64,000 nucleotides of DNA from Acrocarpospora pleiomorpha (GCF_009687885.1 NZ_BLAF01000021.1:1-64000); one strand, 5' to 3'. Counted from the first letter of the stretch, positions 25,145-34,400 are shown. The notes: generated from the sequence alone by a model not told the origin. Translations and numbers: made by a program.

Positions 25145-26047
25145 TCATTCCCCGGCTGTGGCCAGCTTTCGGAGGACACCGATGAGCGCCGCCACCGTCG
25201 GGCGGCTCTGCGCCGTGGCGCGCACGATGACGACAATGTGCCGCTCGAACCGCTCGGTCAGGTCGACGACCCGGAACCGGGACGGCCGCAGCCGGAGCAT
25301 GAGGTCCGTGACCGGGGTGATCCCAACGCCCGCCTCGACGAGCGCGAGGGAGGCGGCGGTGTCGGTGACCTGGTGGCGGACGTGGGGTTCGACCCCCGCG
25401 CGCCGGCAGACCGTAAGGATCGCCTGCCCGTAGTGGGTGTCGAGGTCCGGCAGGATCCAGCCGAGATCACGGGCGTCGGCCAGGCTGATCTCCCGTGCTC
25501 CGGACAGCACGCCTTCGGGCAGGGCGAGCGAGAACCGTTCTCGCAGCATACGGATCAACCGCAGCGCGGGGTCGCGCGGGATCGGCACGTCGGGATAGTC
25601 CAGTCCGAGGGCGAGGTCGACCGACCCGGCGGCGACGGCGTCGTAGACCTCGTCGACCACCATTTCCCGGCTGTGCACGGTCAGGCCGGGGTGCTCGTTC
25701 TGAGCGCGCGCGAGGGCGAGCGGCAGGATCTCCGCGGCGGCGGTGGCGAACAGGCCCACGTGCAGCACGCCCGAGACCGTGTGCGTGGTGCGTTCCAGGG
25801 CAGCGACGGCGTCCGCCGCGATGCCCAGCATCCGCTCGGCGTGGGCGGCGAGTGCGCGACCGGCGTCGGTAAGTTCGACCCGGCGTCCCACCCGGCGCAG
25901 CAGCGCCATCCCGGCGGCCCGCTCCAGCGCCCCCAGTTGCTGGGAGACCGCGCCTGGCGTGTAGCCGAGCGCCTCGGCTGCCGCGGTGACCGTGCCCCGC
26001 CGCGTCAGTTCGACCAGGGAGCGCAACTGCGCGCTCGTCCATTCCAT
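25145..26047 (-). CDS. LysR-family transcriptional regulator
   Basis: A 300-residue LysR-type protein. The N-terminal winged HTH is EWTSAQLRSLVELTRRGTVTAAAEALGYTPGAVSQQLGALERAAG (recognition block AAEALGYTPGAVSQQL), followed by a periplasmic-binding-protein-like effector domain from about residue 90. It diverges from the DAO-type oxidase gene. The start codon lies only five bases from the GGATT-N6-AATCC palindrome and has no ribosome site, with TAGAAT at a -10 distance, so a leaderless transcript is likely. It is the expected activator of the oxidase-hglS-ALDH operon. Confidence 0.9.
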   Translation of the reverse strand: MEWTSAQLRSLVELTRRGTVTAAAEALGYTPGAVSQQLGALERAAGMALLRRVGRRVELTDAGRALAAHAERMLGIAADAVAALERTTHTVSGVLHVGLFATAAAEILPLALARAQNEHPGLTVHSREMVVDEVYDAVAAGSVDLALGLDYPDVPIPRDPALRLIRMLRERFSLALPEGVLSGAREISLADARDLGWILPDLDTHYGQAILTVCRRAGVEPHVRHQVTDTAASLALVEAGVGITPVTDLMLRLRPSRFRVVDLTERFERHIVVIVRATAQSRPTVAALIGVLRKLATAGE

Positions 26048-26051
26048 TTAA

Positions 26052-26067
26052 GGATTCTAAATAATCC
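26052..26067. promoter_or_regulatory. LysR operator candidate
   Basis: GGATT-CTAAAT-AATCC is a perfect 5-bp inverted repeat in an AT-rich stretch between the divergent LysR and oxidase genes. It overlaps the probable lysR promoter, consistent with autorepression. Confidence 0.6.
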
Positions 26068-26153
26068 ATGGAAAGAAGTGTCAATAGACGTCAACGATCT
26101 CGGGACTCACCATGGGGAGGTCGTCCAGGCACTCCAGGAAAGGGTCGCTTTCG

Positions 26154-27317
26154 ATGTCGCGAACTCCACTGCCCGACAGCGCTTCCGTCGTCGTCATCGG
26201 CGGCGGGGTGATCGGCACCAGTATCGCGTTCCATCTCGCCGAAGCGGGCGTCACCGACGTGGTGCTGCTCGAGCGGGGAGAGCTGGGCTGTGGTTCGACC
26301 TGTCGCGCCGCGGGCGGGGTGCGCGCCCAGTTCTCTGACGAGCTCAACATCGCACTGGGGACGCGCAGCCTCGAAGCGTTCACCCGGTTCGGCGAGCGGC
26401 CTGGGCAGGAGATCGACCTGCACCAGGTCGGTTACCTGTTCCTGCTGTCCACTCAGGATGATGTCGCGGCATTCGAGCGCGATGTCAAGCTGCAGAACGA
26501 ACTCGGCGTGACAAGCCGGATGATCGACGTGAACGAGGCGCGGCGGCTCTCGCCGATGATCGACACCGAGGGAGTGCTGGCGGCGGCGTTCTCGCCTGAC
26601 GACGGGCACTGCACTCCGGAGTCGGTCGTGCTGGGGTACGGGAACGCCGCGCGGCGGAGGGGCGCGGTCCTGCGCACCGGCACGACCGTGCTCGGCCTAG
26701 AACGATCCGGCGATCGAGTGACCGCAGTGGTCTCCGACCAGGGAAAGATCGCAACGGACACCGTCATCTGTGCTGCGGGCGCCTGGTCGGCCGCGATCGG
26801 CGACATGGCCGGCGTCGAGTTGCCGGTCCAGCCGTTGCGACGGCAGGTGATGTTCACTGAGCCGATGCCCGACCTGCCGCCGGTGGTGCCCTTCACGATC
26901 GACTTCGCCACATCGTTCTACTTCCACCGGGAGGGCCGGGGCCTGCTGCTCGGCATGTCCGATCCGGACCAGAAACCAGGATTCCACCTGGATTACGCGG
27001 AGGACTGGTTGCCGCGCCTGGGCGAGGCGATCGAGACGCGCGCGCCGCGGTTGCTGGACGTCGGCCTGAAACCCGGTTGGGCCGGGCTGTACGAGGTCAC
27101 CCCGGACCACAACGCTCTGCTCGGACGGGCCGAGGAGACGGTCAACTTCCTTTATGCCACGGGCTTTTCCGGCCACGGTTTCCTGCAGGCGCCGGCCGTC
27201 GGGGAGGTGATCCGGGACCTCTACCTGGAGCGCGAGCCATTCCTCGACGTGAGCCCACTGAGCACAGCGCGGTTCGCGCCGGGAGCGTTCACCCGGCCTG
27301 AAACGCACATCGTGTGA
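26154..27317 (+). CDS. DAO-family FAD oxidoreductase, L-pipecolate/sarcosine oxidase-like
   Basis: A 387-residue flavoprotein. The FAD motif is SVVVIGGGVIGTSIAFHLAEAG with acid in VLLERGELGCGSTCRAAGGVRAQF. The C-terminus has GLYEVTPDHNALLGR and the FATGFSGHGFLQAPAVG-type cofactor segment (here YATGFSGHGF). These features are shared by sarcosine/dimethylglycine oxidases and bacterial L-pipecolate oxidase (AmaA). Context decides: it is followed by hglS and an ALDH7-type piperideine-6-carboxylate dehydrogenase, so pipecolate oxidation to piperideine-6-carboxylate is the favoured role. The ATG at 26154 follows AGGAAAGGG. The start at 26112 is less likely. Confidence 0.83.
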   Translation: MSRTPLPDSASVVVIGGGVIGTSIAFHLAEAGVTDVVLLERGELGCGSTCRAAGGVRAQFSDELNIALGTRSLEAFTRFGERPGQEIDLHQVGYLFLLSTQDDVAAFERDVKLQNELGVTSRMIDVNEARRLSPMIDTEGVLAAAFSPDDGHCTPESVVLGYGNAARRRGAVLRTGTTVLGLERSGDRVTAVVSDQGKIATDTVICAAGAWSAAIGDMAGVELPVQPLRRQVMFTEPMPDLPPVVPFTIDFATSFYFHREGRGLLLGMSDPDQKPGFHLDYAEDWLPRLGEAIETRAPRLLDVGLKPGWAGLYEVTPDHNALLGRAEETVNFLYATGFSGHGFLQAPAVGEVIRDLYLEREPFLDVSPLSTARFAPGAFTRPETHIV

Positions 27318-27339
27318 TCCGCGAATCGAGAGGAAAGCA

Positions 27340-28725
27340 GTGACGACCATCAGACAGTGGCAGTTGCGCGCCGAGTTCGCGCGCCGACTGTCCGATATGT
27401 ACGGCCGCGAAGTGCCCGCCTACACCACGCTGGTCGACGTCTCCCGCGAGGTCAACGCCGCGGTGCTGGAGCGATCGGGCGCCGACGCCGAGCGGCTCGG
27501 CTCGATAGCCCGGGTGACCGCTGAGCGGCATGGAGCGATCCGGGTCGGCACACCGAGGGAATTGCAGCAGGTTGCCCGGATCTTCGGCGCCCTGGGCATG
27601 CACCCGGTCGGTTTCTACGACCTGCGTGAGGCCGCCACCAGCGCGGTGCCGGTCATCTCGACGGCCTTCCGCCCGATCGAGGCGGACGAACTGGCCCGTA
27701 ATCCGTTCCGCGTGTTCACCTCCCTGCTCACCCCCGGGGACCCGCGGTTCTTCGACGATGATCTGCGGGCCCGCCTGGCGAACTTCCTGGCCGGACGTGA
27801 GCTGTTCCCGCCGGAGCTGATCGATCTCGCGGACCGGGCCGAACGGGAGAAGGAGCTGCCGCAGGCCCAGGCCGAGCGCTTTCTGAACCTCGCGGTGGGG
27901 TCGTTCGCGCTGTCGGGTGAACCCGTCGACAAGGCGTGGTACGAGACGCTGGAACAGGTGTCGGCTGTCGCCGCCGACATCGGTGGGGTGCGCAGCACCC
28001 ACATCAACCACCTCACCCCGCGCGTGCTCGACATCGACGAGTTGTACCGCACGATGACCGAACGCGGCATCGAGATGATCGACGCGATCCAGGGCCCGCC
28101 ACGCTGGGAGGGACCGGATGTCCTGCTGCGCCAGACATCCTTCCGGGCCCTGGCCGAACCACGCCGGATGCGCCTGGCCGACGGCAGCGTCACCACCGGA
28201 GCACTGCGGGTCCGGTTCGGTGAGGTGGAGGCGCGGGGAATCGCGCTGACCCATAGGGGGCGCGCGCGCTATGACCTGCTTCTGGAGGAGACCGACCGGC
28301 GTGCCACCGAGTCCGGGTGGGACGAAGCCGCGCGAACCGTGTGGCGGGAGGGTTTCCCCGGCACCGAACGCAGCCTCATCGACGAAGGGCTGGCGTTCTT
28401 CACCTATCGCCTGCGTGATGACCGGCCTCGCCACGGACGGCCACCGACGGGCGTGACCGACCTGCTCGATCAGGGCTGGCTGCGGGCCGAGCCGATCGTC
28501 TACGAGGATTTCCTGCCCCGCTCGGCCGCCGGGATCTTCCAGTCGAACCTCAGTGGCGAAGGAACGCGGGACAACACCCGCGAAGGCGTCGGGTACGACC
28601 TGGACTGGTTGGCAGGGGAAATCGACCGGGACATCCACGACCCGTTCTCGCTCTACGAACAGCAGCAGAGCGCATCGATCGCCGAGGTCGCCAAGGCACT
28701 CGACCTCGCCGGCGAGCTCGGATGA
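27340..28725 (+). CDS. hglS: 2-oxoadipate dioxygenase/decarboxylase (DUF1338, HglS/YdcJ family)
   Basis: A 461-residue member of the DUF1338 family, shown in Pseudomonas to convert 2-oxoadipate to D-2-hydroxyglutarate with Fe(II) and O2. The vicinal-oxygen-chelate-like metal ligands can be traced to the His of RVTAERHGAIRVG (residue 63), the His in RSTHINHLTPRVLD and a Glu near VYEDFLP. The length is normal for the family. The GTG at 27340 has AGAGGAAA upstream and lies 22 bases after the oxidase stop. The ALDH gene follows at 30 bases. In the lysine pathway this enzyme joins 2-aminoadipate metabolism to 2-oxoglutarate via the dehydrogenase at 31539-34400. Confidence 0.88.
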   Translation: MTTIRQWQLRAEFARRLSDMYGREVPAYTTLVDVSREVNAAVLERSGADAERLGSIARVTAERHGAIRVGTPRELQQVARIFGALGMHPVGFYDLREAATSAVPVISTAFRPIEADELARNPFRVFTSLLTPGDPRFFDDDLRARLANFLAGRELFPPELIDLADRAEREKELPQAQAERFLNLAVGSFALSGEPVDKAWYETLEQVSAVAADIGGVRSTHINHLTPRVLDIDELYRTMTERGIEMIDAIQGPPRWEGPDVLLRQTSFRALAEPRRMRLADGSVTTGALRVRFGEVEARGIALTHRGRARYDLLLEETDRRATESGWDEAARTVWREGFPGTERSLIDEGLAFFTYRLRDDRPRHGRPPTGVTDLLDQGWLRAEPIVYEDFLPRSAAGIFQSNLSGEGTRDNTREGVGYDLDWLAGEIDRDIHDPFSLYEQQQSASIAEVAKALDLAGELG

Positions 28726-28755
28726 TTTCCCTTCGCGCCTTGGAAAGGACCACTG

Positions 28756-30285
28756 ATGTCAGATAACACCCTGCTCAGCACCGACGCGATCCGGGAGCGG
28801 GCGCTGAGCGCCCTCCGGCGCGTCGGCATCACGGCCCCCGAGGGCACCGGCCTCACCGCACGCACTCCGATCACCGGCCGGCCGCTGTTCGAGCTCGCCG
28901 CTACCACCGCGGAACAGGCCGAACAGGCGGTCACCGCAGCGCAGACGGCATTCCGCACGTGGCGGACCACACCCGCCCCTGTCCGGGGAGAGTTGGTGCG
29001 GCGGCTCGGTGATCTGCTGCGCGAGCACAAGGACGATCTCGCCGACCTGATCACCGTGGAGGTTGGCAAGATCCGCTCCGAGGCGCTCGGTGAGATCCAG
29101 GAGATGATCGACATCTGCGACTTCGCGGTCGGTCTGTCACGGCAGCTCTACGGCCGCACGATCGCTTCCGAGCGTCCCGGTCACCGGCTTGCCGAGACCT
29201 GGCATCCGCTCGGCGTCGTGGGCGTCATCTCGGCGTTCAACTTCCCGGCGGCGGTCTGGTCCTGGAATACCGCCATCGCCCTGGTCTGTGGTGACACGGT
29301 GGTGTGGAAGCCATCGGAGCTGACCCCGTTGATCTCGCTGGCGTGCAGCCACCTGCTGGACCGTGCGGCCGTTGAGGCCGACGCGCCTCGCGAGGTGCAC
29401 CGGCTGCTGCTGGGCAACCGCGGCATCGGAGAGAAGCTCGTCGACGACCCGAGGGTCGCCCTGATCAGCGCGACCGGCTCGACCCGGATGGGGCGCGAGA
29501 TAGGGCCGAGGGTGGCTGCCCGGTTCGGACGCAGCCTGCTCGAACTGGGTGGCAACAACGCCTCGATCGTGGCCCCATCGGCCGATCTCGAACTGGCTCT
29601 GCACGGCATCGTGTTCGCCGCCGCCGGTACGGCCGGGCAGCGGTGCACGACCCTGCGCCGGCTGATCGTGCAGCGAGACCTCGCCGACGAAGTGGTCGAC
29701 CGGCTCACCGCCGCCTACCGGAAGCTGCCCATCGGTGACCCGTTCGCCGACGGCACTCTCGTCGGACCGCTGATCACCGCCGCGGCCGCCGAGGGCATGC
29801 GCCACGCCCTCGCCCGGGCGGAGGCCGAGGGCGGCAAGGTCCTCGTCGGCGGCGGTCGCAGGCTGGCGGACGAGGCGCCGGACGCGGCCTACGTGGAGCC
29901 CGCCCTCGTCCGGATGCCGGAGCAGACCGCAGTGGTACGCGAGGAGACCTTCGCCCCCATCCTGTACGTGCTGACCTATGACGACTTCGACGAGGCGATC
30001 GCGCTGAACAACGCTGTGCCGCAGGGACTGTCGTCGTCGGTGTTCACCCGCGACCAGCAGGAGGCCGAGCGGTTCGTGGCGGCGGATGGATCCGACTGCG
30101 GTATCTCCAACGTCAACATCGGCACCTCGGGCGCGGAGATCGGTGGCGCGTTCGGCGGTGAGAAGGAGACCGGTGGCGGGCGAGAATCCGGTTCGGACGC
30201 CTGGCGGGCTTACATGCGCCGTGCCACCACCACAGTCAACTACTCCAGCCGGCTGACGCTGGCGCAGAACGTCAGCTTCCTCTGA
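28756..30285 (+). CDS. ALDH7-type aldehyde dehydrogenase, piperideine-6-carboxylate (aminoadipate semialdehyde) dehydrogenase
   Basis: A 509-residue NAD-dependent aldehyde dehydrogenase. Signatures of the ALDH7/antiquitin/Pcd group are seen: ISAFNFPAAVWSWN, LELGGNNA with the general-base Glu, AAGTAGQRCTTLRR with the catalytic Cys, and the C-terminal NIGTSGAEIGGAFGGEKETG block followed by GGRESGSDAWRAYMRR, where the family binds the aminoadipate carboxylate. It oxidises L-2-aminoadipate-6-semialdehyde, in equilibrium with piperideine-6-carboxylate, to L-2-aminoadipate. It is the third gene of the oxidase-hglS-ALDH operon and is closed by a terminator. Confidence 0.9.
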   Translation: MSDNTLLSTDAIRERALSALRRVGITAPEGTGLTARTPITGRPLFELAATTAEQAEQAVTAAQTAFRTWRTTPAPVRGELVRRLGDLLREHKDDLADLITVEVGKIRSEALGEIQEMIDICDFAVGLSRQLYGRTIASERPGHRLAETWHPLGVVGVISAFNFPAAVWSWNTAIALVCGDTVVWKPSELTPLISLACSHLLDRAAVEADAPREVHRLLLGNRGIGEKLVDDPRVALISATGSTRMGREIGPRVAARFGRSLLELGGNNASIVAPSADLELALHGIVFAAAGTAGQRCTTLRRLIVQRDLADEVVDRLTAAYRKLPIGDPFADGTLVGPLITAAAAEGMRHALARAEAEGGKVLVGGGRRLADEAPDAAYVEPALVRMPEQTAVVREETFAPILYVLTYDDFDEAIALNNAVPQGLSSSVFTRDQQEAERFVAADGSDCGISNVNIGTSGAEIGGAFGGEKETGGGRESGSDAWRAYMRRATTTVNYSSRLTLAQNVSFL

Positions 30286-30292
30286 CGCGACA

Positions 30293-30339
30293 ACGAGAAA
30301 CCGCCACGGCCGGGTCAGCGGGCCGCGGCGGTTTCTCGT
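30293..30339. terminator. bidirectional terminator between convergent genes
   Basis: A perfect 13-bp repeat, ACGAGAAACCGCC at 30293-30305 and its complement at 30327-30339, with a further GGCC-rich pairing inside the loop. It separates the ALDH gene from the convergent ELFV dehydrogenase gene. Confidence 0.85.
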
Positions 30340-30380
30340 CCTGTGCCCAGCCACCGGCCGGACGACGTCGGAGTCCGCGC

Positions 30381-31526
30381 TCAGCCGGCCCCGAGCCAGC
30401 CCTTGCTCCGCATCGCGGCGCGCACACGGTCCTCGGCCAGCCGCCGCGCCGCCTGGTGTGGCGTGATGTTCGCGCCCGCCGCCTCCTCGAGGACCGTTCG
30501 AGAGTTACTCCGCAGCTTGTCCGAGATCGTCGCGAACACCTCCCTGGTACCGGGCCGGAATCCGGAGTAGCGGGAGTCCATGGCGAACGCCGCGGCGATC
30601 ACACCACCGGCATTCGCGACGAAGTCGGGGACCACGGTGATGCCCCTCGCGGCGAGGACGGTCTGCGCGGCCGGGGAAGTGGGCAGGTTCGCGCCTTCGA
30701 CGACGAGACCGGCCTTGACCGCGTGCGCGGTCTTTTCGTCGATGACGTCCTGCAATGCGGCCGGAACCAGGATGTCGCAGTCCACGAGGAGTTCCTGACC
30801 CGGCGGCAATGCGGTGCCGCCGAAGTGTGTGACGAAGGCGTCGCCGTACTCGTCACAGGCCTTGCCCAGCTCCGTGACGTCGAGGCCGGCCGGGTGGTGG
30901 ATGGCCCCATGCGCGGTGGAGACCGCCACGATGGCGGCTCCGAGCTCGCCGAGACGTTCCGCCGCGGCCCGCCCCACGGCGCCATAGCCCTGGATCGCAA
31001 CCCGGGAACCGGCCAGCGGGCGGCCGATCAGTTCAGCACTCGCGTCGGCCGCCTCGGCCACCCCGAAGCCGGTGACACCGAGCTGGTCGTAGGCGACACC
31101 GCCGAGGTGGGACGGTGTGCCGACAGCGGCTCCACGGTCGCCGAGCTCGTCCTGGATGATCGCGGCGTCGTCCTCGGTCAGCCCCATGTCGAGCCCGAAC
31201 ACGTAATCGCGGGGGACCTCGTTGTGCAATGCGCGGGCGAACGCGCGCAGGATCGCCTCCTTGTCGGGCGACGTCGGGTCGGCGACGATACCGGCCTTGG
31301 CCCCGCCATAGAACAGATCGACCACCGCCCACTTCCAGGTCATGTTACGGGCCAGCCGGGCCACCTCGGTGACGGTCACCGTCGGCGCCATGCGGGTGCC
31401 GCCCTTGCCGACGCCCCGGGCCGCGTTGTCGATGACCAGCACACCCCTCATCCCCGTGCGGCGGTGTGAGACGACGACGATCTTCTCGGGGCCCCACTCG
31501 TCGACGAGATCGAGCGCGTCGGTCAT
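30381..31526 (-). CDS. Glu/Leu/Phe/Val-type amino-acid dehydrogenase
   Basis: A 381-residue ELFV-family enzyme, closer in layout to short glutamate-dehydrogenase-like proteins than the gene at 15822. It carries the segment VVDLFYGGAKAGI with the substrate Lys, the RNMTWKWA helix, the Rossmann QGYGAVGRAAAERLG, VEGANLPTSP and VPDFVANAGGVIAA. It would deaminate an L-amino acid to a 2-oxo acid. It is placed 12 bases after the D-2-hydroxyglutarate dehydrogenase-type gene in the same transcript. The missing 2-aminoadipate to 2-oxoadipate step of the pathway could be done by this enzyme, or it may simply interconvert glutamate and 2-oxoglutarate. Confidence 0.87.
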   Translation of the reverse strand: MTDALDLVDEWGPEKIVVVSHRRTGMRGVLVIDNAARGVGKGGTRMAPTVTVTEVARLARNMTWKWAVVDLFYGGAKAGIVADPTSPDKEAILRAFARALHNEVPRDYVFGLDMGLTEDDAAIIQDELGDRGAAVGTPSHLGGVAYDQLGVTGFGVAEAADASAELIGRPLAGSRVAIQGYGAVGRAAAERLGELGAAIVAVSTAHGAIHHPAGLDVTELGKACDEYGDAFVTHFGGTALPPGQELLVDCDILVPAALQDVIDEKTAHAVKAGLVVEGANLPTSPAAQTVLAARGITVVPDFVANAGGVIAAAFAMDSRYSGFRPGTREVFATISDKLRSNSRTVLEEAAGANITPHQAARRLAEDRVRAAMRSKGWLGAG

Positions 31527-31538
31527 GTCAGTTCCCTC

Positions 31539-34400
31539 TCATGTGGACAGTCGGGTGGCGATGAGCTCGGCCACGTGCGTGGCCGTCCGGTCCGTGGCCT
31601 GGGCGATCTGAGTGCGGCAGCTGAATCCGTCGGCGAGCACCACGGTGTCGGGCGCGGCAGCTCGAACGGCGGGCAGCAGCACCTGCTCTCCAGCGGCGAT
31701 CGACACGTCGTAGTGGCCGTCCTCGAAGCCGAAGTTGCCGGCCAGGCCACAGCATCCGGAGTCGAGAACCTGGTTGTCCACTCCGGCCGCGGCCAGCAGC
31801 GCGGCGTCGGCGCCGAATCCGGACGTGGCGTGCTGGTGGCAATGCGTCTGCGACAGGGAGGTCACCTCGATCCGCGGTGGCTTCCATCCGGGAGTGCGTT
31901 GGGTGAGCAGTTCCGCGAACGTGCTTATCGCGTCGGCAAGTCCGCGGGCGACCGGATCGTCGGCGAGGAGATCCGGCAGGTCGGTTTTCAGCGCCGCGGT
32001 GCAGCTGGGTTCGAGCCCGACGACCGGGATGCCGCGATCGACGACCTCTGTGAGTGCCCGGGTGGTGCGAGCGGCGACGCGGCGGGCGATTCCGAGTTGC
32101 CCGGTGGTGATCCACGTCAGGCCGCAGCACTGGGTGCCCCTGGGAACCTGGACACGGTAACCGGCGTGCTCCAGGACCACAACGCCGGCTTGAAGAACCT
32201 GAGGGCTGAAGTGGTTGTTGAAGGAGTCGACCCACAGCAGCACCGGTCCGCGATGGCCATCCCCGCGCGGGTCGCGTGCGCGGAACCAGTCGAGAAAGGT
32301 GCGCTCGGCGAACCGCGGGATCTCCCGCTGCGCCGCGATCCCGCCCGCCTTCTTGAGCAACGGGGCGAGCCGGGACGAGGTCACCGCGTTGACCAGGCGG
32401 GGCGTGCGTGCTGCGACGCGGGACAGCAACGGCAGCCAGCCCATCGAGTAGTGCGAGGCAGGCCGGATGCGTCCGGAGTAGTGCTGGTGCAGGAACTCGG
32501 ACTTGTAGCTCGCGACGTCCACGCCGACGGGGCAGTCGACGCTGCATCCCTTGCAGGACAGGCACAGGTCGAGGGCATCACGGACCTCCTCGGACCGCCA
32601 CCCGCTGGTGATCACCTCGCCCTGGGTCATCTCGTACAGCAGGCGGGCTCGGCCGCGGGTGGAGTCTCGTTCGTCTCTGGTCACCCGGTAGCTCGGGCAC
32701 ATCACCCCGCCGGCGGGCGCGTGCGACCGGCAGCGGCCCACACCCACACACCGGCGGGTGGCCTTGGCGAAGTCGCCGCCATCGGCGTGGAACGGCAATA
32801 CCGTGGTCAGCGGGAGGCCGGCCCGGGTGGGGCTGATGCGCAGGTTCCCGTCGACCGGCAGTGGACGCACGATCATGCCGGGGTTGAGTCCGTTGTCGGG
32901 GTCCCAGGCTGCTTTGAACCGCTCGAACAGCGTGATGACCTCAGGAGGGTAGAGCAGCGGCAGAAGCTCCGAACGGGCTTGGCCGTCCCCGTGCTCTCCG
33001 GAGAGCGAGCCGCCGTGGGCGGCGACGAGCTTCGCCGCGTCGGTGACGAACGCGCGGAACGTGTCGACGCCGTGCTCGGTCGTGAAGTCGAAGTCGATCC
33101 GTACGTGCAGGCAGCCTTCGCCGAAGTGGCCGTAGACCGCGCCGCGGCGGCCGTGCCGCCCGAGTAGCGTCGAGAATCCGCGGAGGTACGGGCCGAGTTC
33201 GGCCGGGGGGACTGCCGCGTCCTCCCAGCCGGGCCATGCCTCGGAGCCGTCGGGCAGCCGGGTGGCCAGGCCGGCGCCGTCCTCGCGGATCCGCCAAAGA
33301 CGTTTCGATCGGTCGGGGTCGGTCACGGTTTCCGCGCCGGTGAAACCCGCGGCCGGGACAGCGGCCGTGACCAGTGCGGCCGCTGCCTCCTCGAGCGCGC
33401 CCCGGTAGCCGCCGAGCTCGGCGAACAGCCAGGCGTTCCCGGAGGGCAGCGTCACGATGGTCGCGCGAGTCTCGGGCCGGGTGACCACGTCGGTGAGCGA
33501 CCGGTCCAATCCTTCGAGCGCGAGCAGCCCGGTCTGTCCGAGCAACGCCGGGACCGCGTCCGCGGCCTGGAACGCGTTCTCGAAGCCGAGGACGACCAGC
33601 GCCCGCGCTGGGGGCTGTGGCACCAGGCGCAGCGTCGCCGAGAGGATGATCGCGCAGGTGCCCTCGGACCCGACCAGTGCGCGGGCCAGGTTGAACCGGT
33701 GCTCGGGCAGCAACTGCTCGAGCGCGTACCCGGAGACCTGGCGCGGGAACCGGCCCAGCCGGGTCCGCAGCACCTCCAGATCGCCCTGGACCAGTTCGTG
33801 TAGCCGGGCGATCAGCTCGCCGCGCTCCCCGCCTTCCTCGATCGCGGCGGTGATCTCATCGCGGGTCATCTCGCCCAGGGTCAGTACGGTCCCGCGGTAG
33901 GTCACGACCTCGAGCTCGATGACATTCTCCGACGTCCGTCCCCACGCGAGCGAGTGTGAGCCGCACGCGTTGTTGCCGATCATGCCGCCGATCGTGCAGC
34001 GGCTGTGTGTCGAGGGGTCGGGCCCGAACACCAGCCCGTGCGGGGCGACCGCGGCCTGCAGGTCGTCGAGCACGATGCCGGGGTGCACGACGGCGCGCCG
34101 GCCTTGCGGATCCAGCTCCAGCACCCGGTTGTAGAAGCGCGAGAAGTCCAGGACCACGCCCTCGCCGACGGCCTGGCCGGAGGTACTGGTGCCGGCGCCC
34201 CGGCAGGTGATCGGGACCCCCAGCTCACGGCACACCGCGACGGCGTTGATGACGTCCTGGCGGGTGCGGGGGAACACGACCGCGCGGGGCACCCGCCGGT
34301 AGTTCGACGCATCGGCGGCGTACTGCGCGCGCCGACCTCGGTCCGCGGCGACCTCGCCGCAGCCGCGTTCCCGCAGCGCCAGCTCCAGTCGGTCGGGCAC
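31539..34400 (-). CDS. fused FAD/4Fe-4S D-2-hydroxyacid dehydrogenase (D-2-hydroxyglutarate dehydrogenase, YdiJ-like)
   Basis: A 953-residue protein. Residues 1-240 are a PCMH-type FAD domain (CRGAGTSTSGQAV, then DPSTHSRCTIGGMIGNNACGSHS). About 240-520 form the FAD-oxidase C domain (GHFGEGCLHVRIDF, SGEHGDGQARSELL). About 540-640 hold two 4Fe-4S clusters (CVGVGRCRSH...MCPSYR and CLSCKGCSVDCPVG). About 700-950 carry two CCG-type domains (GTQCCGLTW, DSGCCGLAGNFGF). This order equals bacterial YdiJ, which oxidises D-2-hydroxyglutarate to 2-oxoglutarate in the HglS pathway. Other D-2-hydroxyacids such as D-lactate cannot be excluded. It is first in its transcript, divergent from the LysR gene at 34546, with the ELFV dehydrogenase downstream. 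Confidence 0.88.
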   Translation of the reverse strand: MPDRLELALRERGCGEVAADRGRRAQYAADASNYRRVPRAVVFPRTRQDVINAVAVCRELGVPITCRGAGTSTSGQAVGEGVVLDFSRFYNRVLELDPQGRRAVVHPGIVLDDLQAAVAPHGLVFGPDPSTHSRCTIGGMIGNNACGSHSLAWGRTSENVIELEVVTYRGTVLTLGEMTRDEITAAIEEGGERGELIARLHELVQGDLEVLRTRLGRFPRQVSGYALEQLLPEHRFNLARALVGSEGTCAIILSATLRLVPQPPARALVVLGFENAFQAADAVPALLGQTGLLALEGLDRSLTDVVTRPETRATIVTLPSGNAWLFAELGGYRGALEEAAAALVTAAVPAAGFTGAETVTDPDRSKRLWRIREDGAGLATRLPDGSEAWPGWEDAAVPPAELGPYLRGFSTLLGRHGRRGAVYGHFGEGCLHVRIDFDFTTEHGVDTFRAFVTDAAKLVAAHGGSLSGEHGDGQARSELLPLLYPPEVITLFERFKAAWDPDNGLNPGMIVRPLPVDGNLRISPTRAGLPLTTVLPFHADGGDFAKATRRCVGVGRCRSHAPAGGVMCPSYRVTRDERDSTRGRARLLYEMTQGEVITSGWRSEEVRDALDLCLSCKGCSVDCPVGVDVASYKSEFLHQHYSGRIRPASHYSMGWLPLLSRVAARTPRLVNAVTSSRLAPLLKKAGGIAAQREIPRFAERTFLDWFRARDPRGDGHRGPVLLWVDSFNNHFSPQVLQAGVVVLEHAGYRVQVPRGTQCCGLTWITTGQLGIARRVAARTTRALTEVVDRGIPVVGLEPSCTAALKTDLPDLLADDPVARGLADAISTFAELLTQRTPGWKPPRIEVTSLSQTHCHQHATSGFGADAALLAAAGVDNQVLDSGCCGLAGNFGFEDGHYDVSIAAGEQVLLPAVRAAAPDTVVLADGFSCRTQIAQATDRTATHVAELIATRLST

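Noticed and set aside
23536..25236. A 566-codon minus frame overlapping the APC permease
   Set aside because: Arg/His-rich frame-shifted copy of the permease gene; the permease frame has the hydrophobic helices and motifs.
29137..30354. A 405-codon minus frame opposite the ALDH gene
   Set aside because: Antisense shadow of a gene with clear catalytic motifs.
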